From Geosiphon pyriformis (lineage: Eukaryota > Glomeromycota > Glomeromycetes > Archaeosporales > Geosiphonaceae), in contig JAAOMT010000219.1 of NCBI GenBank assembly GCA_016748015.1, positions 114,436 through 178,435 on the forward strand: DNA of 64,000 bases, given 5' to 3'. Every line of letters begins with the position of its first letter. Position 1 is the stretch's first letter. A program made the position numbers and the translations under genes. This document shows, piece by piece, positions 19,408-31,736 of the stretch. A model generated the notes under the pieces. The model searched no databases. It worked only from the letters and a program-made list of their open reading frames with translations, and was not told the origin of the DNA.

Positions 19408-20282
19408 GGGAAAATAGTAGACCAATAAGTGAATAGTATTTAGCATGTAAGCATATTGCTCAGCAATATAGAGCAATAACAGAAATTATGGCACATTGCT
19501 CAGCAATGTGGAGCAATATCAGAAAGCATGGCACATTGCTCAACAATGTGGAGCAATGTTAGAAAATTAGGGCACATTGTTCAGCAATATGAGCATTGCT
19601 CAAGAAATCATAGCACATTGCTCAGGAATGTAAGTGATTTCGTAGAACATCAATTATGTATATATAGCAATAATGTTAGAAGTAGAAAAAGCAGAATCCT
19701 TCTATTAGAGACCTCTGAGTTTAGATTTAATCTAAGCAATCTTCTATACCACAGATATCAATAAATAATTATTCACTATCTCAATCCACTTTCCACTATC
19801 AACATTTTATGTTAATAGAAATTGATACTTAACCACACTGGAACAATAGCTCTTGATCATGGCTATTAACAGAATACTAATTTGCAAATGCCTTGGCTTA
19901 TTTCTTTATTTCTTTTATTTTTCTTTCTTTGATTTTATCTGTTGTATATTAATTGATTAAGGATTAAAGTGCTGAGTAATTGACGTTACAGATAGCCTGG
20001 TAAAAAACCTAGAAATAAGGGTAAAATTATATATATATATTAATAGATAGCTTACCAAAAGGGCACAACTACCAGAATAAACCAGTTACTATGCTAAAGA
20101 CAAAAATTGGGAAACAACTTACCAACCAACTACATTGTTATTAAATCTCTGTTCATTATACAAAAGACTTAACCAAAATTTTCAGATACAACCAACATAC
20201 TAATACTATTACCATCAAGATATTGAGCACTAAGTTACAGGTTTGTTATTTGACTTGAGACTCCAAATAATCACTTGTAACA
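19381..20282 (+). repeat. B1 right LTR (subfamily with TTGCTCAGCAA repeats)
   Basis: The LTR runs from TGTTACTCATAAAAAGAAAAAG to ATCACTTGTAACA. Upstream of the TATA box (TATATATAG, 19659-19667) it holds a tandem array quite different from the left LTR; downstream the two are alike. Directly after the end comes family A sequence (ACACCAATGTTGA). The B2 LTRs carry the same type of U3 as this one. Confidence 0.8.
19440..19632 (+). repeat. Tandem ~40 bp repeats with palindromes in B LTR U3
   Basis: About four and a half units of the form GCACATTGCTCAGCAATGTGGAGCAATATCAGAAAGCATG. Each unit has the palindrome TTGCTCAGCAA and a second arm pair ATTGCTC/GAGCAAT. The units lie just upstream of the TATA box, so they may be activator sites. 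Related units are visible in the B2 LTRs (about 44,455-44,600 and 62,220-62,340, minus strand). Confidence 0.7.
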
Positions 20283-21076
20283 ACACCAATGTTGATAGTT
20301 TTTTAAAAATGAGACAAAATTAATACTAATAGCAACCTCACCACAATTCACCAACCTAACAATAAAAATAACCAAACAACAATAGATCTCAGAAATTACA
20401 ACAACATTAAAAACTATTTGGAGACTCTTATCATGTCAAAAAATTGGTCTCCAAGTGAAAAAATCGATTACAATACTAATTAAAAGAATATTTCATACAC
20501 CACAACAAAATCTATTATAAAAATTGCAGAAATTCAAACCAATCATTCAGATTAATACAAGAGAATAAAAAAGAAACAATATTATATAATATGCACACAG
20601 ATCTTTTTTCAGCACACTTGGAAAAAGATGAAACCATTCAAAAAACCTTTGAACATTATTTTTGGTCTTACATGCAAAAAAACATTTGACAATATATAAA
20701 ATTTTGTGATAGTTGTTAAAGAAAAAGAGGAACTTGTCTCATAGAATCTTTAAATTCTATTAAAATTGGACAATCTTTTAACAAAATTGGAATTGATTTA
20801 GTCAGACCATTACCTATCACAACCCAAGAAAATCATTATATTGTAGTTGCAATAGATTATCTTATTAAATGGCCTGAAGCTAGAGTCATCCAAAAAGCAG
20901 ATATAAAATTAGTAGCAAATTTTATCTATGAAGACATTATTTGTAGACATAGATGTTCAATTAAACTTTTATCTAATCAAAGAACACATTTTGTAAACAA
21001 CTTAATACAAGAAATTTGTGAACAATTCAATATTAAAAGACTTCTATTATCATCTTATTACCTTAAACAAATAAGC
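20283..21076 (+). pseudogene. pol: Family A fragment: RNase H tail and integrase
   Basis: The sequence begins exactly at TNVDSFLKMRQN of RNase H and continues into integrase: YFIHHNKIYYKN, MHTDLFSAHLEKDETIQKT, KFCDSC, IGIDLVRPLPITTQ, LLSNQRTHFVNN (second catalytic Asp now Asn) and FNIKRLLLSSYY. It stops at about 21076, before the catalytic Glu. It abuts the end of the B1 right LTR without a gap, so B1 (or its LTR) recombined into a family A copy whose left part is not in the window. Confidence 0.75.
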
Positions 21077-22592
21077 TAAATTAGAGCAAAATTTTTTCAT
21101 TTTTTTTTGGTATATTTTTTATAATCTTTTTTTGTACAAGATTAAGAGACAGAAAAGTATATGTAATTAGAGAATTAATTTTAAATTTGTTGTTAAGATT
21201 AATTAAATTAAAATTTAAGTTAGTTTAATAATATTTTTGCTACTAATGTTTTTGTTAATAATATAATTTAGATAATATATAGTCAGATGATAATTCAGCA
21301 TATTTTAAATATTGCAAATAATTTTTTTTAGGTTAATAATATTTTAATTAATAATAACAAAACAGTAATCATTTTGATTAACTGCAGAATTGTGAATCCT
21401 TCTTTGTTAATCAGTAATTTGTTGATTTTTATAGCAAAAAAAAGAAAATTTTACAAATATTTGGGTATTTTTTTGTTAACAAAAGATTTGTTAAAGTTTA
21501 ATTTAATAAAAACTTATTTGAATATTAAATTTTTTACTGGTGTTGTTTTAAAAAACCCCATTTCTAATAAACAGTTTTTATACTTGGTTTTAATAATGCT
21601 TTATCTTATTGTTAATTATATAATTCAAGTTCAGTTTTATTTCTAATAATGTATGTAAAAAATAAGACACTGTAATTTGTAAAAACTTAAAGTTAAAATT
21701 GTGTTTGTTTTTAGACTTTTCAAATAATACAATTCACTATTCTTTTTTGTATAACTTGAAAACTTTTAAACAAATACAAACTAAAAAAAAATTGACTTTT
21801 GTGTTGTGGTTTTCTAATGTATATAGCATTTTAGATTATTTGTTTGAACATAAATCTATTAACTTGCAAGTTCAGAAATAGTTTTCTTATTATTTTTTGT
21901 ATTATCTAGTTTGCTTTAAAGTTAGTCTTACTAAAAAATTTTTGGCAGTATGATTTATGTTTTTGTAAATATAATTTGTTTTTGGTTAATTTTTTATATT
22001 TAACATTTTATTTTTAAGATAAAATTTTAATATTAGTAATTTTAGGTAAATCTGTTTTTTTTGAAATTTTCTGCTATTATTCAAGTAAAAAAATCAATTT
22101 AAAACTATTAAAAAAACATAATTAATATATAATAACATAAATAAAAACATAATAATATAAAATAAAACAAAATAATACATAATAATTCAAGATAATACAA
22201 GATATATACAATAATATGAAATAGTACAAAATAACTAATCATAATATAAAATAATTAATAATAGTATAAAAAAATAAAACAATAACAGAAATAGTAAGTA
22301 ATAGCTAATAATAATAAACAATTAAAAATAATTTTGTAAAACTAGAAATATGTATAAAAATAAGTAGTTTTAACAGATAAAAAAAGATAAAAAAAACAAG
22401 AACTCATTTTTTTAAAAAATGTATCTTAATTTTAAACTTAATAAAACTTTTGTACCTTATTTTTTCTATATTTTTTTAATTACTATTAAATAAAAATATT
22501 ATTTAATACACTTGTACATAATTACAAAATTTGTGTTGTTAAAATCAAATTAATCATTTTTTTTATTATTTTAGACTAGATACTATTAGCAT
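21077..22592 (+). other. AT-rich stretch without recognisable gene
   Basis: There is a frame of 90 codons at 21374-21646 (hydrophobic, Leu/Ile/Phe-rich, no motif recognised), which the base composition alone could produce. From about 22115 to 22330 the sequence is a degenerate repeat of ATAATA(C/T)AAA-type units. Nothing matches the A, B or D proteins on either strand by eye. It may be older, fully decayed repeat sequence. Confidence 0.4.
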
Positions 22593-23549
22593 TATTATTA
22601 ATAGAATTTTAGTTATTAATTAGCATGAAATTACCTTATAATTTTTATTATTAATTAGCATATATTATTATTACTTAAATTATTACTTATTATTTAATTA
22701 AAAAAATTATTAAAGATTGCTATTTAATTAATAATCTAATTTACAATAGAAATTAAGATAACTAAATTACACAATACACTAAACTATATAACATTCAAAA
22801 ATTTGCCAAAATTTGTAAAAATTCACCAAAATAATAAATAGTTTACCAAAATAGTTAATAGTTTGATAAAATAACTTGTAGTTTGTTAAAATATATCTTT
22901 AGTTTATTAAAATCATAGCAAACAAAAAAGTTCAAATTTATAGACAAATACTACAATAAGTTATATAAAAAAAAAGCTTCTCTTTTCGAGAAAATTTCTT
23001 TTATTATCTTTTAGAATTATCTTATCTTAGATTTATTATAATTAATACAATTTAAAAATAAAATATACTTTAAAAACCAATTCTTAAAATAATTACATTT
23101 GACATTTTTCAAAATTCAACTAATATTTTAAAATTAATTAGTTATTAATTTCAATAATACATTAGTAACTTCAGGCCTAAATAGAAAATAATTCTCTTAA
23201 CAAATTTCATTTCTTTTATATTTTTTATATTTTTTTATATTTTATATTTTTATAATTATTAGAATAGCTTACAAACAAGATTCTTGTAGAAGAGTTAATT
23301 TTTATAGCAAAATAATTACATATTTTAGTAAATTTTTAGACAAGCAATTTCTGAAAAAGAGTTGATATTTACTATATTATAACTATATAAAATAACTAAC
23401 ACAAAATTAACTATTTTACTTATAAGTTTAGCAATTCAAATTATAAGAAATAATTTGAAAAAAATTCAGTTATTAAAAGTTCAACTATTTTCAGAAAACA
23501 TGAATTCATAGCAAATAGACATTAATAATATTAAAAAAAAAGAGATCAA
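22593..23549 (+). repeat. Decayed family A LTR, directly before the A2 5' LTR
   Basis: The start TATTATTAATAGAATTTTAG is a mutated TGTTACCAGTAGAATTTTAG. The TATA region (about 22968), the conserved block (about 23270) and the 3' segment (about 23400-23549) are recognisable. The last ~14 bp, including GTAACA, are replaced by the start of the next LTR. It gives an LTR-LTR tandem at the left end of A2. Confidence 0.75.
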
Positions 23550-24453
23550 TATTACCAATAGAATTTTAGCTATTAATTAGCATGAAATTACTCTTATAAT
23601 TCCTATTATTAATTAGTATATATTATTATCAGTTTAATTATTACTTATTAGTTAATTAAATAATCAAATTACACTATACTCTGAACTATTTAATATTCAA
23701 AAATTCGCCAAAATTAGCAAAAATTGGCCGAAAAATTTAATAGTTTGTGGAAATAACTTATAGTTTGCTAAAATGTATCTTTAGTTTACCAAAATTAAAG
23801 CAAAAAAAAAAGTGCAAGTTCAAAAACTAGTACTATAACAAGTTGTATAAAAAAAAAGCTTTTTTCTTCAAGAAAATATATTTTACTTTAGATATCTTAA
23901 TTAGAATAAATCATCTTTCACATACATTCTTACAAAATTATATAAAAATTAAAATATTTGAAAACCAAAAATCTTTAATTATTTTACTTGAAATTCCCAA
24001 AAACTCAACTAATGTTTTGAAATTAATTAGTTACCAATTTAAATAATTTGTTAGTAATTCCAAGCCTAGATAGAAAACAATTTCCTTGACAAAATTTAAT
24101 TTTTTTTATATTTTTTATATTTTTCTTTTATTTTTTTATTATAATTATTAAGATAGTCTACAAACAAGATTCTTGTAGAAAAGTTGACTTTTACAGCAAA
24201 GTAACTACACATTTTAGTAGGCTTTTAAATAAGCAATTTCTGGAAAAGAGTTGATATTTACTACAATATAACTACACAAAGTAACTGGAAAAAAATTGGT
24301 CATTCCACTTATAAGCCCAGCAGTCCAAATTATAAAAGATAATTTGAAGATAAATTCAGTTATTGAAGGTCCAACTTCTTTCAGAAAATGTAAATTCACA
24401 ACCAATAGGCATTAACAACATTTAAAAAAAGAGACTAAAAATCTCCAGTAACA
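23550..24453 (+). repeat. A2 5' LTR
   Basis: It runs from TATTACCAATAGAATTTTAG (mutated TGTTACCAG) to ATCTCCAGTAACA; the PBS follows as TAGTGCTCTTCC (TGG mutated to TAG) at 24456. TATA box about 23847. The end segment (24300-24453) contains the same LTR-terminal frame as A1, now with stops. Confidence 0.8.
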
Positions 24454-24498
24454 TTTAGTGCTCTTCCAAAAAAATAACACAGCAATAACAACTTCAAA

Positions 24499-26345
24499 GT
24501 AACAATTATACCAGCAAACACAACAACTCTAGAGTATTATCAGTCAATTTACACTCACTGCAAGCAAAGATTTAACATTTAGGATGAAATTAAAATTTTC
24601 AAGAAATTATTATACCAATACATTAAAAACTGCATTAACAATTATCTTTTTGGAAACTACAACATTTCAGAAGTTAAAAGCTATTTCTACAATAATTTAT
24701 TGTACTATTCACAATTAAAAACAGAAGACTTTAACAGTAAAACACTTAATATCTATTTCCAAAAACTTAATTTTAACATTATTCAATATTGTGAAAAAAA
24801 ATACCCAGTACAGTCCAAATACTTGCTTAACTTTAAATCAGAACCAGAAAATAGCAACAACAAAAAGCAAAAGAAGACACTTTAAATTAATCATACAATT
24901 CACAGCACACCAAAAACAACTGCCAAACACTTACAAACATTTGAACAAGGAACAAGTATCAAATTACCACTTTTTATTACACTATTTCTAATTTCACTTG
25001 TTCAATTACAAACTCCAAATTCACTACTTATTCAGTTCTTAAGACTAGAAGATTTCAATCACTCAAAAGTTTTATTCAACAGCAAAAATACATATTAACC
25101 AGTATTAATCTTTTTGATTACTTAGAAAAAAATCAAATTAATCATTTAGAGAACTTGGGAAGTGAAAAAACTGAATCAGAACAAGAAAAAACTACAAAAA
25201 ACAAAAAAAAAATAGCAACTACATACATTGCAAAAATTACTGAATTCACAGAAAAAAATGCTCACACCAATTCACAAAAATGGCTTGACAAAGTCCAAAA
25301 AACAGGAGATGCAAATGAATGGACTGTAGCAAAAATGCTAAAAGCAATCCCATACTTTTTTTAAAGAACAGCAGAAGAATAGTTTAAAAACTTGGATACA
25401 TCATTTAAAAACTGGTAAGCATTCAAAAATGCTTTTTTACAATAATTTATTAACAACAACATATCTATTATACTCCAAAACCAATTCTGAAACATTAAAC
25501 AAGAACCATTTGAATCTATTATGACTTATATTGAAAAACTCAACAAACTTTTCTAATGAACTTGACAATTGAAAACCAATAAATATTATTTCAATATCCA
25601 AATTTTGAATTGGTTTATTGCAAAATTAAAAGACAAATTAATTAAGAAAGTTCACTCCTATGCTTCAAAAGACTTAGCTACAGCCATTTGACATACAAAA
25701 AACTATAAAATAGCAATGAAAGAAACAAATCATACCAAACTTATAAATTTTGCTATTGGAGAAACCAGCTTAGCAACTGAAAAAAAAATTGACCAACTCA
25801 CAAAAAAAGTCAAAAACTATTTTACCAACCAACAATAATAATAACAACAACCACAAAAATATTAGCCACCTTAACAATGCAATCAAAACAACTACTCCTT
25901 ATTATCCAACAACCAATCACAAAACTGTTACTATTATAGAATTTCAAGACATTAGAAACAAGATTGTAGAAAGATGCAAAGAGACCAACAAAACAGAAAT
26001 AATCAATGTTATTTTCAACCACAACAATCTTATTACCAACCTTTATCACCAACTTATTACTTACCAAGACCACAAAATCAAAACAATTACTATTAATTTG
26101 TTTTACAATCAATACAACAACTATATTAATATTTTTTACCAATTCAGCAATACCAATCACCATCTATTCAACAATATCAAATATCTGCTCAAAAATTGGT
26201 TTAACAAAACCAATTTACATCTCAAAATCAATTTCAGAATAATTACAACAGAATCAACTCAAACAACTAATTGGTTCCCCAAAATTTTGGTCAGCAAAAA
26301 TCCAATTACTATTATACTCAACCCACTTATCTAACAATGCCTAAA
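24499..26345 (+). pseudogene. gag: A2 gag
   Basis: TTTLEYYQSIYTHCKQRF, YSQLKTEDFNSKTLNIYF, the capsid-like part IAKITEFTEKNAHTNSQKW with MLKAIPYFF (25155-25364), a Q/N-rich tract and a decayed zinc knuckle near 25930 correspond point by point to A1 gag. Frame changes occur between 24885 and 25155 and later. TAA and TAG stops replace Gln and Trp codons. Confidence 0.7.
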
Positions 26346-27640
26346 AAACAGAATTTTTAACAAATTGCACTTTTTAAAAATGAAACTGCAGCACTAAGAC
26401 AAAACTCTTCCAACAATATAATTCTACCAGCCAGAATTGCCCAAAATATGAATTTCTTAGACATATTTCCATTTGAATTTGAAGCAAATGAATTATCATT
26501 CTTGCTTAGCAATACAGCAGTCAATAAGCAAAAAGCAATTACTACTATATAAACAAAAGTGAAAGTAGAAAGCAAACCAATTTAATTAATTCTAGACAGT
26601 AGATTAGCTAAAAGTATTATCACTTATCAATTAATGCAACAACTCAATCAAAATGTTAACAAACCAGCCCAAACAGTAATTGTTATAGCTGATAGTATAA
26701 AAAAAACTCCAGTAGAAGAAATTGATAATTTCTTTTTTATAATCAATGGAATTACTATTCCAGTTAAAGTTTTTGTTATGGATACACTTTAATATTAAGC
26801 TCTTATCAAAAATGATTAGCTTTTTAAGACCAATGCAAATCTAGATTAGAAAACCCAAGAACTAAATATTTCATATCAAAGACAATACACCAAAGTATCT
26901 GTTATATGTAATATCTTTAACAAACAATCAAAAAAAGCCTTAGTATTTGAATTTGAAGAGAAAAAAAAAACCAGTAATTGAAACTTTTATGGCTCTTGGA
27001 TCGATATTCAATTAAGCAGAAGAAACAAAACAAAAATTTTTTGAAAAAACCAGAGAATAGAATGTTGTTTAATATTCTATACCAGAATCATAGAAACAAC
27101 TACCTTATATTCCACTTAAATATAAAAATTGCAAAAAAAAACTTTTATCAATGGAAGCATGCATATCTCCAGAAGAGAAATATAAAACTTGTATCTGTTA
27201 CTACTATAAAACATGTCATAGAGAACAATTTAAATACTTCAAACAAAGTGGAAAATGGGACAACATTTTTTGTCTTACATATGAAAATATGTTACCAAAT
27301 AAATGCAACTAAATTAATGTTGCAATGAAAAAAAAAGTATGTAATTAAATCTGCCAATATGCTTTATCAATCTCAAAAAAAGTTAGAAGAAAAACACTCT
27401 TTGATACAATATACAACAATGCTTTTAACAAACTTTACTACTATCTTTATGATGCTGAAATAATTTTTAATTTAATAATAACTTTATTTAATAGAGCTAC
27501 ACAAAAAAATGTTTACCAAATAAAAAAAACTGAATATATTGAATATATTATAGAATTAGCTAGATTCAACTATAAAAATGAAGTAGAAACATATTACCAA
27601 ATTACAAGTCACACTTATCTAATCCAAGAAGCTTAAATTC
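26346..27640 (+). pseudogene. pro: A2 protease and Cys-rich linker
   Basis: The protease part has LILDSRLAKSIITYQLMQQL: Asp 26595-26597 is kept but the Gly of D-S-G is Arg (AGA 26601-26603). The flap region EEIDNFFFIINGITIPVKVF follows, then LFKTNANLD. The Cys-rich linker follows with KNCKKKLLSMEACISPEE (first Cys altered), CYYYKTCHREQF and CLTYENMLPNKCN: several cysteines have become Tyr (TGT to TAT). Many stops. Confidence 0.65.
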
Positions 27641-27654
27641 AACAATTAGAGCAA

Positions 27655-28345
27655 ATGAATATTCAATTGTGTAAAGAATGCATCATGCCTTGTAATAACA
27701 AATGGTGTTCAGAATGCTATGCTTTTAGCATTTTCTTGTCCAGCAAAAATAACCAAAAAGAAATTGAGTTTGGAGAACATAAGCCAGAAAAAGAAATTGC
27801 AACAACTCCAATCTATCTTCTTAAAAACCAACTAGTCTTACAATTTAAGTACTTTAATAACAATGGCAAGGAATTAAACCAGAGAAAGCTCACAAAATAG
27901 ATACAGAATATGATCTACAATATCCAAAGAAAAACACTTTGGTTCTTCAACCAAAATTTTTAATAAAAATCAATCTCAAATTGTTTTCGAAATTCCACCA
28001 GAAACAATGGTTCAAATTGTTTTTCAATCATCCCTAGCCAGCAAAAAAATCAACATTAAAGAAGAAGTTATAAATACAGAATACATTAAAGACATTACTG
28101 TTATGTTACAAAATAAAACCAAAAAACCATTTAAAATTAAAAATGCAGAAAAGATTGCTTAAGCAATTTATTTACACTTAATTAACATTTCAGAATTACA
28201 ATCAATTATTAACAGAGAACAATTAGACAAAAGTAAAAAAAAAATGCAAGATTTTGGTTCAACTGAATAATTTACAGTTCTAGTAAATATAGCTTTTAAT
28301 ACACAAAATAAATCTTACCAGATTTTTCAACTTCCTTAACCAATT
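27655..28345 (+). pseudogene. A2 dUTPase
   Basis: It starts NIQLCKECIMPCNNKWCSEC as in A1. A one-base loss near 27865 shifts the frame relative to A1. Motifs can still be read: IDTEYDLQYP, the QSSLASKKI segment near 28026, EVINTEYIKDITVM (motif 3 Asp now Asn) and QDFGSTE (Gly lost). Non-functional. Confidence 0.65.
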
Positions 28346-30112
28346 ACTATATTACTTTTTAGAGAATATCATAAAATTTACACTTGCTCAAAACCTACTA
28401 CCACTCAACAAATCTTTGAATTCAATAAACAAATCTGTTTAAAGCATGAAATCTTAATTCCCAATGTTTATATATCAAAAAAATTGAAGAAATTTTGAGT
28501 TACTTTCAACAATTCTAACAATTATCTCATCATTTTATTAAATAAATTAGAAATTGGAATCATACATAGTAACATCTTTTAAAATAAAATCTCTTAAATA
28601 ATTAGCAATTTTATCAAAATTGTAAAACATATCCTATTTCCAAATTCAAATATCACTTTTATTATTAAAAACTATTATCTTTTGGAAGAAAAACTCTCTT
28701 AAATTAACATGGGTCTTTTAAAATCTCAACAACAAAGACAATTAAAACAGCTAATTGCTGAATACACTGATATATTTGCCAAAGATAACAATGACTTTAG
28801 AAAAACTGATATTATTCAACATCAGATCCACACAGAAAATGCTTTATTAAAACATCAACAAGCTTATTAAGTGCTATCTGTCAACCACTAATTTATTAGA
28901 GAAGAAGTCCAAAGAATGCTCAATAATGAATTGATTTAACTATCAAGAAGTCTTTGGGTCTTTCCAGTAGTTCTAGTTAAAAAAAAAATAGAAAAATTAG
29001 ATTTTGTATTAATTATTGCCAACTAAACAGTGTAACAATTAAAGATGTCTACCCTTTTTCAAGAATTAATAACATGCTAAATACTCTAAGAAAAGCCAAG
29101 TTCTTTTCAACTTTAGACTTAGAAAATAAATATTGACAAGTCGAAATGGACCCAAAAAATTACTCTAAAACAGCATTTACTATCCAAGAAAGAAACTATG
29201 AATTCAATGTTATGCTTTTTGGACTCTGTAATATACCAGCAACATTTTAGCAATTCATGGATATTGTATATGAAAGACTCTTATGGCAATTAGTAGTTGT
29301 CTATTGGAATGACATTAATGTATACTCACCAAGCTTTGAAGCTCATTTTATCTATCTGTAAAAAGTTTTTTAACAATTACAAAAAGCAGAATTGAAGTTA
29401 AACATTGAAAAATATTATTTTAGAAAAACAAGCTTAATCTTTTTTGGACATATTGTTAGCAAAGATAAAGTCAAACTAAATCCTGGAACAATTAGTACTG
29501 TTAAAAACTTTTAAACTCCCAAAAATACCACAGAACTATGAAGATTTATAAGATTAGCCTCCTACTATTAGAAATTCATAAAAAAATTCTTAAAAATTGC
29601 CAAATTATTCAATTACCTCACCAACAAAAATGTGCCATATTAATAGACTAAAGAACAACAGAAAGTCTTTAAAATCATTAAAACAAAATTGACAACAGCA
29701 CCAGTTTTTGCTTATTCAAACTTTAACAAATAGTTTCAACTAGCCATTGATACTTTACATATAGCATTTGGTGCCATCTTATCACAATTAGATAACAATA
29801 GCAATGAGCAAGTAATTACTTATATTAGTAGAACACTTAAACCAACAAAACTCAAATATGGCTTAACAGAATTAGAAACTGTTATAGTTATTTGGACTCT
29901 TAAATATTTTCAACAATATCTGAAAAATAATAAAAAATTTGACATAATAACTAACAATATTGGTCTCAAATGGCTCAATAAAAGAAAATCTGAACAAAGT
30001 GCCAAACAATTTTAATAGAATAATTTCCTAGCAGACTACAAATATATCATACATCACAAATCAAACAAATTTTATACAAATGTAAATAGCCTTTTCAGAA
30101 TAAGGCAAAATT
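28346..30112 (+). pseudogene. pol: A2 linker, reverse transcriptase and RNase H
   Basis: RT landmarks: VLVKKKIEKLDFVLIIAN (frameshifted near 28983), FFSTLDLENKY, KTAFTIQERNYEFNVMLFGL, VVYWNDINVYS and FFGHIVSKDKVKLNPG. The catalytic box is YWND (Asn 29308-29310, Asp 29311-29313). RNase H: AIDTLHIAFGAILSQLD and ELETVIVIWTLKYFQQYL. Stops are denser than in A1. The RNase H end (FRIRQN, then a stop near 30110) is again followed by integrase in the +1 frame. Confidence 0.75.
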
Positions 30113-31536
30113 AGAATCTATATTAATAAATTACTAATTCAACAACAATCAACAACAAAAACTATAGATTTTAAAAACTACAACAATATTAAAAACTATT
30201 TGGAGACTTTTACTATGCCAAAAAATTGGTCTTCAAGTAAAAAAAATCGACTAAAACATCAATCAAAACAATATTTCATATACCACAACATAATTTATTA
30301 CAAAAATCACAAAAATTCAAACCAATTACTCAGATTAATACAAGAAAACAAGAAAAAAACAATTCTTTACAACATGCATATAGACTTCTTATTAACACAT
30401 TTGGAAAAAGATAAAACAATTCAAAAAACTTTTGAACATTATTTTTGGCTCTATATACAAAAAAACATTTGACAATATGTAGAATTTTATGATAATTGTC
30501 AAAAAAAAGAAGGAACTTACTTTATAGAACTTTTAAATTCAATCAAAGTTGGACAATTTTTTGACAGAATCAGAATTGATTTAATTAAACCATTACCTAT
30601 TAAAACCCAAGGAAATTATTATATTGCAGTTGCAGTAGATTAGAGTTATCTAAAAAGCAGATACAAAATTAGTAGCAAATTTCATCTATAAAGACATTAT
30701 TTGTAGATATAAATGTCCAATTGAACTTTTATCTGATTAAGAAACACATTTTGTAAACAACTTAATACAAGAAATTTGTGAACAATTCAATATCAAAAGA
30801 TCTCTATTATCATTTTACTATTTCTAAACAAATAGACTTATAGAATATTTTAACAGAATATGTGTAATCCTTAGCCAAAGTCTTAATTGATTTTGAGCAA
30901 AAATGAGATATTTTTATTTTATCAGTGTTATTAGCATACAGAACACTAAAACAAGATACTATAAAACACATACTATTTAATTTTACTTATAGAAAAATAG
31001 CAATATTACTAATTAATTTTACAGTAAAAACATATCCAGTACAACCAATCAATAAAGAAAACTTTTAAGAAACATTTCAAAGAAGAGTCTACACTTTTTT
31101 TAGTACACTAGAAGAAAAAAACAAATAACAGCCACTCATATTAAATACTTTCAAACTTAACAAAAAAAAACATGATAATAAATTACTACCAGTTACCAAT
31201 GAATTAAAGTTGAAAATAAAGTTTTCCTACACAAAACTAAGGCTGAAAAACAATGAAATAAAAAATTTGAACATAAATAGGATGAACAATTTTATATTCA
31301 TGAAATCTTAGACAATAGATTATACAAGTTAAGACTTGATGACAAAGTTCTAGCAAAAGTTGCACATAAAGATCAATTAAAATACTATTATTCTAAAAAC
31401 AATTCTGAAACAATTCTGAACCATTAATTTTACAAATTGGTACAAATTCCCCTTTAATTAATCCTGAAGATATTTCCTGAAATTTAGAACTAATAGTTAT
31501 AATAGAACAACAACCAAAACTTGAATACTTAATTTA
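30113..31536 (+). pseudogene. pol: A2 integrase
   Basis: The zinc head is open at 30200-30472 (FTMPKNWSSSKKNRLKHQ, LEKDKTIQKTFEHYFW). Then come IRIDLIKPLPIKTQGNYY, a short deletion near 30642 (the sequence jumps from AVAVD to the RVI-type segment), LLSD then TAA, THFVNNLIQEICEQFNIK and LIEYFNR. The GPF module near 31280 is decayed. Confidence 0.7.
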
Positions 31537-31736
31537 ATATTTTTTACAACAACCCCTTTAATAATATATAAAACATAAAAACAAAAATAGTAAATAATTG
31601 CAAGAAACATCCAAACCCAAAAACAAATAAAACTCTATACCCAAAAATAATTTTCTTTATTCTCTTTCAAAATTTTACTTTAGTTACTTTTATCATAATT
31701 ATTTTCCAAAATATCTAACAAATATCTCAAAAATTA

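Larger units (their letters stand above)
1463..20282 (+). mobile_element. B1: Ty3/gypsy retrotransposon, interrupted by A1
   Basis: B1 consists of a left LTR (1463-2318), PBS (2321), gag N-terminus (2379-2841), the inserted A1 element (2842-12481), then gag C-terminus, protease, Cys-rich linker, dUTPase, RT, RNase H, integrase, ORF3 and a right LTR (19381-20282). Gag to RNase H lies in one frame (frame 1) broken by stops; integrase is in the next frame. The conserved middle of gag is missing at the A1 junction, about 0.9 kb compared with B2. The two LTRs differ completely upstream of the TATA box, and no target duplication is visible (TCAT against ACAC). B1 is therefore probably a recombinant of two B subfamilies. 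Confidence 0.8.

Noticed and set aside
19440-19632. Regular repeats as a CRISPR array
   Set aside because: There are no unique spacers between identical repeats, the units are imperfect, and they are inside an LTR of a eukaryotic element.
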